A DNA stretch of 64,000 nucleotides, taken from the NCBI RefSeq assembly GCF_900607235.1, contig NZ_LR027852.1:62001-126000 (forward strand), in the 5' to 3' direction. This DNA is from Olivibacter jilunii. GTDB lineage: Bacteria > Bacteroidota > Bacteroidia > Sphingobacteriales > Sphingobacteriaceae. A program made the translations under genes and the position numbers. Below the pieces are notes generated by a model. That model did no database searches and was not told the origin of the DNA. It worked only from the letters and a program-made list of their open reading frames with translations. Each line of letters begins with the position of its first letter. Within the stretch, counting starts at the first letter, position 1. This document shows, piece by piece, positions 7,902 to 17,685 of the stretch.

Positions 7902-10900
7902 TTAAAAAGTTAAGTTTACACCAGCTGTAAATATGCGAGGCTGAGGATAACTGCCATAATCATAACCGTAAATGAGGCCGGTGTTAGCACCGCCATGACT
8001 GGATCCTACTTCCGGGTCGTATCCCCGATAATTGGTGAAAACGTAGGCATTTTGGACCGTTACGTAAACCCGCAGTCGACTTAAGTTGATATTTTCAATC
8101 ATTTTAGTTGGGAAAGTATACCCTAGGGTGATGTTTCTCAATCTAAAGAAAGATCCATCTTGCACAAAACGGTCGGAAATAGCACCGTTATTCAGATCGC
8201 CTGGACTTGGTCGTGGAACATCCGTGATATCTCCAGGGTTCCTCCACCGACGGGTCCAATCGGTAAAGCCATTACTACTTGCGTTATACCCCTCTAAACC
8301 GGTTGCTAAATTATAGTTGAACACATCGTTTCCGTAGGAGAATTGTCCCATGATACTTAAATCAAAATTCTTGTACTGGAAAGTGTTCGTTATACCACCA
8401 AAGAAATCGGGATTTGGATCACCAATAATTTGTCGATCATCCGGATTAGTAGGCGTGGTTGGGTCGCCATTTTGGTCTTCAAAATCAATCAGTCCGGTTT
8501 CGGGGTTGACACCGATCATTTTCCATCCATAAAAGGTTCCGAGGGGAAGTCCCGGTTGTGCAATATTTAACTCACCTACTCCTCCAAGAATCCTGTTAAC
8601 AGGTAAAGACACCACCTTGTTGCGGTTGAACGTCATGTTGAGTGTGGTATTCCATTTAAATTCCCCCACAAGGTTTTGCGTTGACAGCTCAAATTCAAAC
8701 CCTTTATTTTGGATTTCGCCGAAATTGGTGAATCTGTTTTGAAAGCCCGAATTTGTGAGAACAGGTATTCCGATCAGCAAATCAGAGGTGTTTTTCAAAT
8801 AGTAGTCTGCCAATAAGGAAATTCGATTACCGAAGAGACCTAAATCCAAGCCGATATCCCATTGTTTGGTGGTTTCCCATTTTAAGTTTTTATCTCCCAA
8901 AACATTAGGTATGAACCCAGGTAGGCCTAAATAATTCTGTCCACCTGTATAAAGCGAATAACTAGCATAGTTGCCGATATTCTGATTACCGGTAATCCCC
9001 CAGCTCGCCCTTAGTTTTAAATTGCTAATTGCTTTGATATCTTTAATAAAATCCTCGTCCGACAACCTCCATGCAGCGGCAAACGAAGGAAAATACCCCC
9101 ACCGGTTATTTTCTCCAAATCTAGAGGAGCCGTCAGCGCGGAAATTTGCTGTAAATAAATATTTCCCTTTAAAACCATAATTTACCCGAGCGAATCCTGA
9201 TGCAATAGCCCATTCTTCAGGATATGAATTAGCTCCCGTTATAACACCTCCTGAAGAAATGTACTCAATATCGTTTGAAGGAAAATTAGAGCGTTGTGCA
9301 TCAACAAATTCCAATCGCGACTCTTGAACAGAAAAACCTGCCAGCGCATTAATACTGTGATCGCCGAAGGATTTGTCAAAACTTAATGTTGTTTCATTAA
9401 TCCATAGTTGATCACGGGTGTTTCGTCTGGCACCTATTCCTCCCTGACTAGCAAAAGAACGCAATCCCTGCGGAGGCATAAAAAAAGTTTCATCAATAAA
9501 ACTTAAATCGGTGCCGAAACTTGTTTTAAGTGCCAGTTCCGGTATAAAGCGATATTCAGCCGAAGCGTTTGCCAACACCCTAAATGTCTGTGCATTGTTG
9601 GTGGGAAGTTCTAGCATGGCTACTGGATTTTCCCGAGAAGTGCTTACTTCATCGAAGGCGTAGCTGCCATCCGGATTATAAACCGGAATATTTGGTGGCG
9701 CTACAATGCCGTTTTTTGTGGCTCCCTCTTTTGAGTTTTCTTCCTGAACGCGATCATTAATAGCCCTGGTTAGATTAATAGAAGTAGAGAAACGTAATTT
9801 TTCACTATGTTGATGGTCAAGATTAAGGCGGGCACTTAAACGGTTAAAATTTGAGTTTAACAGCACCCCGCCCTGTTTCATATAGCCGATTGAAGTATAA
9901 TATTGTGTTTTTTCGCTGCCTCCGCTCGCTGACAATTCATAGTTACGTGTGGCGGCCGTACGGAAGATAGCATCTTGCCAGTCGGTGTTAATGTTGGGGT
10001 TTGCTAAGATCTGATCCGGGATGGCCGTGACGGTAGAATCCATTTCCATCCGATACTTATAATAATCCCGCATGTAATCTTGGTACTGTGCTGTGTTCAT
10101 CATATCGTACCAACGTTCCTTCGGTACTTCAGAAAAACCTTCATACATATTGAAATTAAATGTACTTGTGCCCGCCTGTCCTTTTTTTGTGGTTATTAGT
10201 ACAACACCGTTAGCCGCGCGTGCACCATATATAGAGGATGAGGCAGCATCTTTAAGTACTTCAACAGATTGTACATCCGACGGATTAATAGATGAAAGAA
10301 TATTAATCCCCTGTGTACCGCCGCCAAAATTAAAATTCGTTCCACCTGTAAAATTTGTGGTACTATTTACGGGAATTCCATCTACTACATAAAGCGGGTC
10401 GGAGCTTGCATTGATTGAGGTCGTTCCGCGTACACGAATATTGAGGCCACCTCCAGGTGATCCCGATTTTTGCGTAACCTGAACACCGCCGGCTTTACCT
10501 TGAATAGCCTGTGTTACACTAGGCAATACATCATTTTCAATTTGATCACTTCCGATACTTGATACAGAGCTGGTTAATTTAGAGCGATCCATTGTTCCGT
10601 AACCGACAGCAACTACCTCCACTTCTTTTAAAGCTTGAGCCTCCTCACTAAGTGTTGTATTGACTACTTTTCTGTTGTTTACAAACTCCTCTTTCGTATC
10701 GTAGCCTAAAGAACTAAATACGAGTACAACATTGCCTGGTGCGGCTACACTGTATTTGCCCTGCTCATCCGTAATAACGCCTTCTTTTTTGCCTTTAATA
10801 GTTACGCTAACGCCCGGGATGGGGCCTTTTGTATCCCTTACAACACCGGTAATTTTTTCTTGTGTACTATCTGTTTTTGCAGTGTCCGGTTTTACTTGTG

Positions 10901-11387
10901 TGCTGTCACGGCGAAGCGAATCATTGGCTATCTTGTTTGTATCCGGTGTAACGTTAGCGGCAGGTTGAGACGAACTGGCCACAGGTTTTTCTATCAGTTG
11001 CAACTCGATATTAATCTCCTGCATTTTATTGACAGGTTCTTCTTTTGTTTGGTAACCGGAAGAGGCGAAAATTAACACGCCTATCGCTGGACTGTTGATA
11101 ACATATTTTCCATCCTGGCCCGTTAGTACGCTGTCCCTTGAACCTTTAGGTTTTACAGAAACGTTAGCCAAAGGTTTGCCGGAAGAATCTGTGACCACGC
11201 CCTGTATCCGGATAGTATCGAGAACCGGTTTTTTCGTCGTGTCTTGCATGGTCGTGTCCTGATAGGAAAGAAGCAGATCCGATTTATTGCTTGCATGTGT
11301 GGTTTTTACGGTAGCGCCTTTTGAGTAATAGCCAAGGAGGATTAGGCTTAAGATAAATACAATTTGGGTGTAACGACTTCGTTTCAT
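7902..11387 (-). CDS. SusC/RagA-family TonB-dependent outer-membrane receptor
   Basis: Outer-membrane beta-barrel importer of about 1161 residues, driven by TonB and capped by its SusD partner. The chosen ATG at 11387 begins a proper signal peptide (RSRYTQIVFILSLILLGYY); a longer frame adds 13 residues. It carries two carboxypeptidase-regulatory-like beta-sandwiches instead of one: about 60-133 (IQGVVTDSSGKPL) and about 177-248 (ITGVVRDTKGPIP), separated by a Ser/Thr/Asp-rich linker. The plug follows with EVVAVGYG, SGSPGGG, RVRGTTSI and DPLYVVDGIP, then the barrel ending in aromatic AGVNLTF. No FecI-type sigma or FecR-type anti-sigma is adjacent. The upstream region holds a terminator and promoter of its own. 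Confidence 0.96.
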   Translation of the reverse strand: MKRSRYTQIVFILSLILLGYYSKGATVKTTHASNKSDLLLSYQDTTMQDTTKKPVLDTIRIQGVVTDSSGKPLANVSVKPKGSRDSVLTGQDGKYVINSPAIGVLIFASSGYQTKEEPVNKMQEINIELQLIEKPVASSSQPAANVTPDTNKIANDSLRRDSTQVKPDTAKTDSTQEKITGVVRDTKGPIPGVSVTIKGKKEGVITDEQGKYSVAAPGNVVLVFSSLGYDTKEEFVNNRKVVNTTLSEEAQALKEVEVVAVGYGTMDRSKLTSSVSSIGSDQIENDVLPSVTQAIQGKAGGVQVTQKSGSPGGGLNIRVRGTTSINASSDPLYVVDGIPVNSTTNFTGGTNFNFGGGTQGINILSSINPSDVQSVEVLKDAASSSIYGARAANGVVLITTKKGQAGTSTFNFNMYEGFSEVPKERWYDMMNTAQYQDYMRDYYKYRMEMDSTVTAIPDQILANPNINTDWQDAIFRTAATRNYELSASGGSEKTQYYTSIGYMKQGGVLLNSNFNRLSARLNLDHQHSEKLRFSTSINLTRAINDRVQEENSKEGATKNGIVAPPNIPVYNPDGSYAFDEVSTSRENPVAMLELPTNNAQTFRVLANASAEYRFIPELALKTSFGTDLSFIDETFFMPPQGLRSFASQGGIGARRNTRDQLWINETTLSFDKSFGDHSINALAGFSVQESRLEFVDAQRSNFPSNDIEYISSGGVITGANSYPEEWAIASGFARVNYGFKGKYLFTANFRADGSSRFGENNRWGYFPSFAAAWRLSDEDFIKDIKAISNLKLRASWGITGNQNIGNYASYSLYTGGQNYLGLPGFIPNVLGDKNLKWETTKQWDIGLDLGLFGNRISLLADYYLKNTSDLLIGIPVLTNSGFQNRFTNFGEIQNKGFEFELSTQNLVGEFKWNTTLNMTFNRNKVVSLPVNRILGGVGELNIAQPGLPLGTFYGWKMIGVNPETGLIDFEDQNGDPTTPTNPDDRQIIGDPNPDFFGGITNTFQYKNFDLSIMGQFSYGNDVFNYNLATGLEGYNASSNGFTDWTRRWRNPGDITDVPRPSPGDLNNGAISDRFVQDGSFFRLRNITLGYTFPTKMIENINLSRLRVYVTVQNAYVFTNYRGYDPEVGSSHGGANTGLIYGYDYGSYPQPRIFTAGVNLTF

Positions 11388-11592
11388 TCTTTGCTTTTTT
11401 ACTATAATTGATTGTCTCGTCAGCAAGTGACGGGTTATCTTAACTGACGATCAAAAAGCTTAACAAAAGATGATTTAATAAAGTTTGCGGTATTGTTATA
11501 CAGATTTTGTAACTATTATATTGATAATCAAAGGATTGCTGTGTGGAAAATCCGCTTTTTGTGGACTTTGGTACACATAATGTTGAAAAATT

Positions 11593-11630
11593 AAAAAAAA
11601 GTAAGGCTGTTCGATGGGCGAACAGCCTTA
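11593..11630 (-). terminator. Intrinsic terminator upstream of susC (minus strand)
   Basis: TAAGGCTGTTCG (11602-11613) and CGAACAGCCTTA (11619-11630) form a perfect 12-bp stem. On the minus strand it is followed by an uninterrupted T8 tract, a textbook intrinsic terminator. It lies 206-243 bases before the susC start and about 226 bases after the tdk stop. It may end the tdk transcript, or a short RNA started at 11709-11716, or act as a susC leader attenuator. Confidence 0.8.
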
Positions 11631-11708
11631 ACTTAACCAATTATAAACCTAAATTATGAGAAGGATCTTTATATAAAAACCAATGTGATGGTTGTCTATT
11701 ACTTCAAA

Positions 11709-11716
11709 CAAAGATA
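11709..11716 (-). promoter_or_regulatory. -7 box TATCTTTG (minus strand) upstream of susC
   Basis: The minus strand reads TATCTTTG, an exact TAnnTTTG match and the most common form in this window. A transcript from here would reach the T8 terminator at 11593 after about 110 bases, or read through into susC. Confidence 0.5.
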
Positions 11717-11855
11717 GCCAAGAGAACAAAAAAATTCTAAAATATAGTGTTAAATTTATGTTAATATAAGGTCAAAAATGATGTAAATAAACTGTATACC
11801 AATTGGGTATATAGTTAAAAACGCAAAAAACAAATGAATATTGTGTGACTCTAGG

Positions 11856-12437
11856 CTATTTATTTCCTTGATAAAAACAATTTCTGCAACGAGGTTCGTA
11901 ACTCTCCTTTTCTCCTATGAGCACTCTGGTATTGCCGGTCGAAATTCTATAGGAATAGTTGGCGGGGGCTCCGCAACATACGCACACGGCATGAACCTTG
12001 GTAACATGTTCGGCAATAGCCATTAGGTTTGGAATTGGGCCAAAGGGTCTACCCATATAATCCATGTCTAGCCCGGCGACAATAACCCTTATTCCTTTAT
12101 TTGCCAGTATGTTACATACTTCGGGAAGATTGTCGTCAAAAAACTGCGCTTCATCGATGCCAACTACTTGAGTTTGTGTTCCCAATAATAAAATAGCAGA
12201 AGACATTTCCACAACCGTGGATTGAATACTATTCTTATCGTGTGAGACAATTTCCGTTGTCGCGTAACGCGTATCAACAGTTGGCTTAAAAATCTCAACT
12301 TCCAACTTTGCTATTTGTGCCCTTCTCAATCTTCTAATCAGTTCCTCGGTTTTTCCGGAGAACATAGAACCACATATCACTTCTATACTTCCTTTCGGGC
12401 CTGTTTTGTTTATGAAATTATGCTCACTGAACAGCAT
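11856..12437 (-). CDS. tdk: Thymidine kinase
   Basis: Cytosolic salvage enzyme that phosphorylates thymidine to dTMP with ATP; type II (zinc-containing) family, 193 residues. The Walker A motif GSMFSGKT lies near residue 23-30, Walker B/lid DEAQFF near 95, and the zinc ribbon is formed by CVCCG and CRNC at the C-terminus. A substrate-binding SYRIS segment with the lasso loop precedes the last cysteine pair. The amino-terminal MLFSE...[18 protein letters not shown] is typical of Sphingobacteria. It is monocistronic, divergent from the gene at 12657. Confidence 0.96.
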   Translation of the reverse strand: MLFSEHNFINKTGPKGSIEVICGSMFSGKTEELIRRLRRAQIAKLEVEIFKPTVDTRYATTEIVSHDKNSIQSTVVEMSSAILLLGTQTQVVGIDEAQFFDDNLPEVCNILANKGIRVIVAGLDMDYMGRPFGPIPNLMAIAEHVTKVHAVCVCCGAPANYSYRISTGNTRVLIGEKESYEPRCRNCFYQGNK

Positions 12438-12602
12438 GGATTGTTGTTTTTATTCTTTAACACTAAAATCACCTTAGAAAAAGGGATGCTAATATCGGCA
12501 TTTATTTCTGGTTTTGCCGCTTGGCTTCGCTATAAGAAAGCATGGTTGCTTAATAATAACCAATAGAGCAAGATAGCTCTTGCCAATCCATGCTATTTTA
12601 TC

Positions 12603-12610
12603 TAAGTTTG
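12603..12610 (+). promoter_or_regulatory. Promoter for the Glu/Lys-rich protein gene
   Basis: TAAGTTTG (12603-12610) matches TAnnTTTG, with a TTG at 12580-12582 near the expected -33 distance and the ATG 46 bases downstream. A GCAAGA-TAGC-TCTTGC hairpin/palindrome (12568-12583) overlaps the -33 region. The rest of the 12438-12656 gap shows nothing else I can name. Confidence 0.5.
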
Positions 12611-12656
12611 ACTAATATTCTTCAACATTTAGGATAAATAAGCGTTAATACATATT

Positions 12657-13820
12657 ATGGTAACACAGAAAAGCATTTTTGAAAAGATAGGTGGTCTGTT
12701 GCAGGATTTGACTGAACAGTATGAGTTTCTAAAGGAAAATCCAAAGGAACAACAAGGTATTCATTTGGAACTTTTTGAGGCAAATATGACTTATCTAATG
12801 GGGCATGTAACGATATTAAAAAAACTCACCTCTTTGGATACCACAGAAAGTTATGCTAGCAATGTACAGGAGACAGGGCTCGATGCGAAAAAAGAGGAAA
12901 AGGCGGAGATTTCGATGCCTGAAATAAGTGCAGCGCAAGCAGTAGACGAAAAGGTAACCTTAAGGGAGGAAGAAGGCGAACAAACGTCTGCATTGAATTA
13001 TGTAGATCAACAAGAAGTGAAAGAGACCTATTTTACGCCTGCCACAGCAAGTGAAGACGAAAAAGCCGAGGAATTTAAATTAGAGGATAAGCGCGATAAA
13101 AAAGAGGAGGAAAGAAGAGAACAGGGGGAATCAGGAGAACGGATCGATTATCCTATAAATGACAGAAAACAACCAGAAGATACGGCTGAAGAAACAGCGG
13201 TTGTAAAAAGCAGCGAAGAAGATGATCAACAAATTCATACTGAGCGTATGCTGGAGAAGGACCCTGATGAAGAAGAGAAGGAAGAAGTAGATAGAACCGG
13301 TGTAGGATTTATGGGGGAAAACGAAGTAGAAAAGGAAAAAACAGAGAAAGAGACTATGTCGGCGGGAGAAGGGGAGCCCGTATCAAAACAGGTTATAGAG
13401 GAGGCCAAATCAGTTGTTATTCCGAATGATCAAAACAAGGCTGAGCCAAAACAAGAAGAACCAAAGCGTCCAATGACCTTAAACGAATTGTTCTCTGCTC
13501 AACGTAAGCAAGAGCAAGGTATATTGAATGAACAGCAAGCGTCCGGTAATTTTGCCAAACAAGAATCCCCGACTACCACTAAACGGATTACGGATATAAA
13601 ATCAGCTGTTAGTTTGAATGACAAGCTGCTATTTATCAAAGACTTGTTCAATGGTTATAGTTTAGCTTATACAGAGGCGATTGAGCTCTTAAGCCGTTAT
13701 GATAATTTTGCCGATGCGGATACCTTCCTGCAGAGTAATTATGCTCAAAAGAATAACTGGGCAAATAAACAAGCCACAGTAGATAAATTATATGCCATAT
13801 TGCGGCAAAGATTCGCTTAA
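12657..13820 (+). CDS. Hypothetical protein with long Glu/Lys-rich disordered middle
   Basis: 387 residues, no signal peptide or membrane segment; I do not recognise a named family. Three regions are visible. Residues 1-65 are helical and protein-like ([32 protein letters not shown]). Residues 66-285 are a highly charged low-complexity stretch dominated by E, K, D and Q, probably disordered. Residues 286-387 are again ordered (LNELFSAQ, then [24 protein letters not shown] and a [11 protein letters not shown] end). I recall similar termini in uncharacterised Sphingobacteriaceae proteins, so the ends are likely conserved and the middle variable. It has its own promoter and terminator. A scaffold or nucleoid/ribosome-associated role would be a guess. 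Confidence 0.8.
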   Translation: MVTQKSIFEKIGGLLQDLTEQYEFLKENPKEQQGIHLELFEANMTYLMGHVTILKKLTSLDTTESYASNVQETGLDAKKEEKAEISMPEISAAQAVDEKVTLREEEGEQTSALNYVDQQEVKETYFTPATASEDEKAEEFKLEDKRDKKEEERREQGESGERIDYPINDRKQPEDTAEETAVVKSSEEDDQQIHTERMLEKDPDEEEKEEVDRTGVGFMGENEVEKEKTEKETMSAGEGEPVSKQVIEEAKSVVIPNDQNKAEPKQEEPKRPMTLNELFSAQRKQEQGILNEQQASGNFAKQESPTTTKRITDIKSAVSLNDKLLFIKDLFNGYSLAYTEAIELLSRYDNFADADTFLQSNYAQKNNWANKQATVDKLYAILRQRFA

Positions 13821-13849
13821 TAGTGTTTGACACGATTGTTCAATGAGAT

Positions 13850-13881
13850 AATCCAGGTATCTTCGAGTGCCTGGATTTTTT
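13850..13881 (+). terminator. Intrinsic terminator between convergent genes
   Basis: AATCCAGG (13850-13857) and CCTGGATT (13870-13877) form an 8-bp stem followed by T's to 13881, 30 bases past the stop of the 12657 gene. Its T-tract abuts the rodA stop codon on the other strand. Confidence 0.8.
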
Positions 13882-13882
13882 A

Positions 13883-15148
13883 TTAAACAACTCCTTTTCT
13901 GTTCGAGTCAAATTTCAGTAGGATAAAGAGCAGCAGGGTGAAACTCAGTAGAGAAGAGCCTCCATAGCTAAGGAAAGGTAGCGGGATACCAATGACAGGT
14001 ACAATCCCTATTGTCATACCGATATTGATAAAAAAATGAAAAAAGAAAATGGAGGCAACACCATAGCCATATATTCTGGCAAATGCGGATCGCTGTCGTT
14101 CTGCCAGCTGGGTTATCCTCAGTAGTAAGGTCATATACAGCAATACAATAACCATTGAACCAACAAAACCCCATTCTTCACCTACTGTGCAAAAAATAAA
14201 ATCCGTACTTTGTTCGGGAACGAAGTTATATTTTGTCTGGGTTCCCTGTAAATATCCCTTTCCAAAAAGCTGCCCCGACCCGATGGCTATTTTGGATTGA
14301 TTCAGGTTGTAACCCTGTCCTCGGGGATCATCTACTTTTCCGAGAATTACATCAATCCGATTGCGTTGGTGCGACTGTAAAACATGTTCGTAAGCAAAAT
14401 CAACCAGCAATACAAAAACAGCAGAGGCTATAAAAGCAATTACAATTGACTGAATTACTTTACGGCTTCTTTTAAACATATAGATTGACAATGCCGCTAA
14501 TATAGCGAGTACGCCAATGATATACCACTGGGAGAAAAGTAGCGTAAGAATAAAGAGAATGATACAGATAAATGCGAATGCGAGGAATTGACCCGAGACA
14601 TAGCCTTCACGATAAAAAACAAGCGTAAGTGCAAAGAAGGTAAGTGCAGAGCCCGTGTCCGGTTGAAGCATGATGAGAAGTACCGGTACAAAAAGGATGA
14701 GTGCCCCAAATACCAAAGTTTTAAGATTTGGCATTTTATTGCTATGTGAACTTAAATACCTTGCCAATAGTAAGCAAGAGCCCAATTTAGCAAATTCTGA
14801 AGGTTGCAACCTAAAGGTGCCGATTGGAATCCAAGCTTGGTTACCGCCCACGTTGCGTCCTACGATTAAAACGATGACCAAGAGAAGAAGAGTAATCCCG
14901 TACAGAATTGGGGATATATAATTGTAAAATTTACCATCGATAATCATCACTGCACAAGCAACTAACAAACACACTAAAATGTAAATGAACTGTTTACCAT
15001 AATTGGTGCTCAGGCTTATTAAGCTGGCGTGTTGTGGGTCAAAGACGGCAGCACGAATATTAAACCAGCCGATAATACAAAGGGTCAACCAGATGAATAC
15101 TGTTATCCAATCAATAGAGCCACCGTATATTTTTTTTGTTTGATTCAT
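13883..15148 (-). CDS. rodA: Peptidoglycan glycosyltransferase RodA
   Basis: SEDS-family inner-membrane polymerase of 421 residues that polymerises lipid II into glycan strands during cell elongation, working with the class B PBP encoded just upstream. About ten hydrophobic segments are visible. Family motifs include GNVGGNQAWI-like (VGRNVGGNQAW), LQPSEFAKLG, LLIMLQPDTGSAL with the catalytic Asp, and near the end PVIGIPLPFLSYGGSS, the SEDS signature. It starts 5 bases after mrdA and is the last gene of the mreBCD-mrdA-rodA operon. Nothing unusual. Confidence 0.95.
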   Translation of the reverse strand: MNQTKKIYGGSIDWITVFIWLTLCIIGWFNIRAAVFDPQHASLISLSTNYGKQFIYILVCLLVACAVMIIDGKFYNYISPILYGITLLLLVIVLIVGRNVGGNQAWIPIGTFRLQPSEFAKLGSCLLLARYLSSHSNKMPNLKTLVFGALILFVPVLLIMLQPDTGSALTFFALTLVFYREGYVSGQFLAFAFICIILFILTLLFSQWYIIGVLAILAALSIYMFKRSRKVIQSIVIAFIASAVFVLLVDFAYEHVLQSHQRNRIDVILGKVDDPRGQGYNLNQSKIAIGSGQLFGKGYLQGTQTKYNFVPEQSTDFIFCTVGEEWGFVGSMVIVLLYMTLLLRITQLAERQRSAFARIYGYGVASIFFFHFFINIGMTIGIVPVIGIPLPFLSYGGSSLLSFTLLLFILLKFDSNRKGVV

Positions 15149-15153
15149 GAATG

Positions 15154-17127
15154 TTATCTTCCTTCGCTGTTTTTGTATTCGATGCGCCTTTTCAATTCAT
15201 TAATAACTGCCACTTCATTATGTTTAACATAGCTTTCGCGCTTTCTTGATTGCGGTTTATTGCCGTTTGCTTTACTGATAACCGGTTCCGTAGTATTTTT
15301 AGGAGGCTCGGGCACGATTAAATTGCTTTCTTTCAATACTCTTTCTTGTACAGCTTTAGACATGCTGATGGTATCTTTTAGGTATTTTTCAACCATCATA
15401 CTTGCTATTGGCGCTGCATAGGTTGCACCATAGCCTACATTTTCTACGAAAACAGCAATGGCAATTTTTGGATTTACCCTTGGAGCAAAAGCAAAGAAAA
15501 CGGAGTGGTGTTTACCGTGAGGGTTTTGAGCTGTACCGGTTTTTCCACACATTTCTATATCCGGGATTCGAATATTGGCATTATATTTAACGACGCGGCT
15601 CATTCCTTCTATAACCGGCTCAAAGTATTTCTGGTCGATGCCAACAGGTATTTTCTCAATAAACTCCTTCTTTACTACTTTTTTTTCTCCGATGGATTTT
15701 ATCAGGTGCGGTCGAAAGTAATACCCTCGGTTGGCAACGATTGCCATGATATTGGCCATTTGTAAAGTGGTAATTTCAACCTCTCCTTGTCCAATGGAGT
15801 TTGAGATATTGTATCCTGAACCCCATTTATCGTTTCCATAACGTTTGGAATAGAAGTCGGCCGTCGGAAGAAGTCCCTTTTTCTCATTTGGAAGATCGAC
15901 GCCCAATTCCTGGGCGACACCAAATTTCATGATAGCATCTCGCCAAAGTGAATAGGCTTTAGTTGACTTCATTTTTCGTTGATCAATCATTCTTGCATAT
16001 ACATGGCCAAAATAAGTATTGCAAGAGCCTTGAATAGCTGCAGGAAGATCGATCGTGCCATGAACGTGGGTACAGCGCATAAAGCCTCTACCTCCTCCAT
16101 AACTGTAACCACCGGGACAATTCCATCGGGTATGCTCATCGATCATGCCTGCCTGTTGCGCTACGAGTGCACTTACAACCTTAAACACTGATCCTGGAGG
16201 ATATTGAGCCTGAATGGGGCGAATGAACATAGGTTTATTGGGATCATTCAGCAACTTCATGTAATTATTACCCCGTTCCCTCCCCACCATTAGATTCGGA
16301 TCGTAGCTTGGGGTACTGGCAAAGGCCAAAATTTCTCCTGTTGAGGGTTCTATGGCAACTACCGAGCCACGCTTATTCTTCATGAACTTTTCAGCAAGTT
16401 TTTGCAATTCTAAATCAAGAGAAGAGACAAGGCCTTCTCCTGCGACCGCGAGGGTGTCGTACTTTCCATCCATAAAGTGTCCCTTTGGACGATTAAAGGC
16501 GTCAACCATTAAATTCTGTACTCCGCGTTGGCCTCTTAATAGTTCTTCATAAGCACGCTCCACCCCGCTTACTCCGATGTAATCACCAGGACGGTAAAAG
16601 TTATTGGATCGCTCAATATCTTTTTCCGTAACTTCATTGATATAGCCCAGAAATTGAGCGGCAACCGAATCCGGATAGCTTCGTACCGTTCGATTTTGAA
16701 CGTAGAATCCCCTGAATTGGAATAATTTCTCCTGTAGTCTGGCGTACGTTTGCGCTGATAATTGTTTTTCAAATATGGATGCACGATAGGGAGAAAAGTT
16801 GACAGCTTTTTGATAACGCTTATCAAAGCCTTCTTTGTCAATACCGATCAGCTCGCAAAGTGCCAAGGTGTCAAAAGGCTTGACCTCTCTTGGAGTGACC
16901 ATTAGATCGTAAACCGGTTCGTTTTGAACCAATATTTTGCCATTTCGATCTAAAATAACGCCTCTAGCGGGATAGATAACAACTTTTCTTAATACGTTAT
17001 TGTTTGCAGAGAGTATATACGAATCGTCGATGATTTGTAGATAAAAAAGTCGACAAGCCAATAAAAAGGCAGCTATTATAAAGATTCCTTGAACGACGTA
17101 CTTTCTTTCAAAAAAACTGTTATTCAT
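15154..17127 (-). CDS. mrdA: Penicillin-binding protein 2 (class B transpeptidase)
   Basis: Elongasome DD-transpeptidase of 657 residues, anchored by one N-terminal helix (residues 12-30) with the catalytic domain in the periplasm. The dimerisation domain spans about 50-230. The transpeptidase motifs are all intact: SVFK with nucleophile Ser313 and Lys316, SCN (368-370), and KTGT (529-532). A Lys/Arg-rich tail after residue 590 is likely flexible. It lies between mreD and rodA, forming the enzymatic pair with RodA. This is the expected beta-lactam target for rod elongation. Confidence 0.95.
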   Translation of the reverse strand: MNNSFFERKYVVQGIFIIAAFLLACRLFYLQIIDDSYILSANNNVLRKVVIYPARGVILDRNGKILVQNEPVYDLMVTPREVKPFDTLALCELIGIDKEGFDKRYQKAVNFSPYRASIFEKQLSAQTYARLQEKLFQFRGFYVQNRTVRSYPDSVAAQFLGYINEVTEKDIERSNNFYRPGDYIGVSGVERAYEELLRGQRGVQNLMVDAFNRPKGHFMDGKYDTLAVAGEGLVSSLDLELQKLAEKFMKNKRGSVVAIEPSTGEILAFASTPSYDPNLMVGRERGNNYMKLLNDPNKPMFIRPIQAQYPPGSVFKVVSALVAQQAGMIDEHTRWNCPGGYSYGGGRGFMRCTHVHGTIDLPAAIQGSCNTYFGHVYARMIDQRKMKSTKAYSLWRDAIMKFGVAQELGVDLPNEKKGLLPTADFYSKRYGNDKWGSGYNISNSIGQGEVEITTLQMANIMAIVANRGYYFRPHLIKSIGEKKVVKKEFIEKIPVGIDQKYFEPVIEGMSRVVKYNANIRIPDIEMCGKTGTAQNPHGKHHSVFFAFAPRVNPKIAIAVFVENVGYGATYAAPIASMMVEKYLKDTISMSKAVQERVLKESNLIVPEPPKNTTEPVISKANGNKPQSRKRESYVKHNEVAVINELKRRIEYKNSEGR

Positions 17128-17169
17128 GTGCTAGTAGAATATTGGCTTTTCAATGAAGGATACACCATA

Positions 17170-17685
17170 TTAGCGTCTACTTCTTTGATAGAAAAGTAAA
17201 GAAAAAAGTAAAATTAATAGTACCGTAAATATACAACTTAAAACAGCACGAACGAGTGTATAATGAAAGTTGCTGAAGGTGAACGCTTCCAATAGTGTTA
17301 AAACGAAATGATGCGAAAGAGACAATACGAGACAATAAATGAAAAACCATCTAAAAGACATCTCACTGATGCTAGGGGTGGCGAATGTTTCGTGATTTTC
17401 CAATTGAACGGTGATGCTGATAAAAGTTGTACGTAAGAAGGCGAGTGCTACACACGCTGCCGCGTTTACACCCAACGTGTCATAAAAGCCGTCTACAATA
17501 AGACCGGTAAAAAAACAGATAACAAATAATAACCATTTAGGCATACCCAAAGGCAACATGAGTAAGAAAAGAATATACGGATAGGGTGTAGCCAAATTGT
17601 AGTATCCCATGTTCTTGAAAAGGAATACCTGCATAGTTATTAAAACTATAAATCGGATGATATTTAACAGTAAAATCCTACTCAT
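17170..17685 (-). CDS. mreD: Rod shape-determining protein MreD
   Basis: Inner-membrane protein of 171 residues with five to six hydrophobic helices and little else. MreD links the MreB filament system to the wall synthases. Identification rests on size, topology, an early ITMQVFLFKNM segment, and its position in the operon. The ATG at 17685 overlaps the last 8 bases of mreC, indicating translational coupling. It is followed 42 bases later by mrdA. Confidence 0.9.
   Translation of the reverse strand: MSRILLLNIIRFIVLITMQVFLFKNMGYYNLATPYPYILFLLMLPLGMPKWLLFVICFFTGLIVDGFYDTLGVNAAACVALAFLRTTFISITVQLENHETFATPSISEMSFRWFFIYCLVLSLSHHFVLTLLEAFTFSNFHYTLVRAVLSCIFTVLLILLFSLLFYQRSRR

Noticed and set aside
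12487..12567. Small plus-strand frame of 27 residues (MLISAFISGFAAWLRYKKAW...) between tdk and the Glu/Lys-rich gene
   Set aside because: Has an AAAGGG just before the ATG and a hydrophobic start, but it is too short, has no promoter or conservation evidence, and overlaps the start of a divergent promoter region. Not enough to call.
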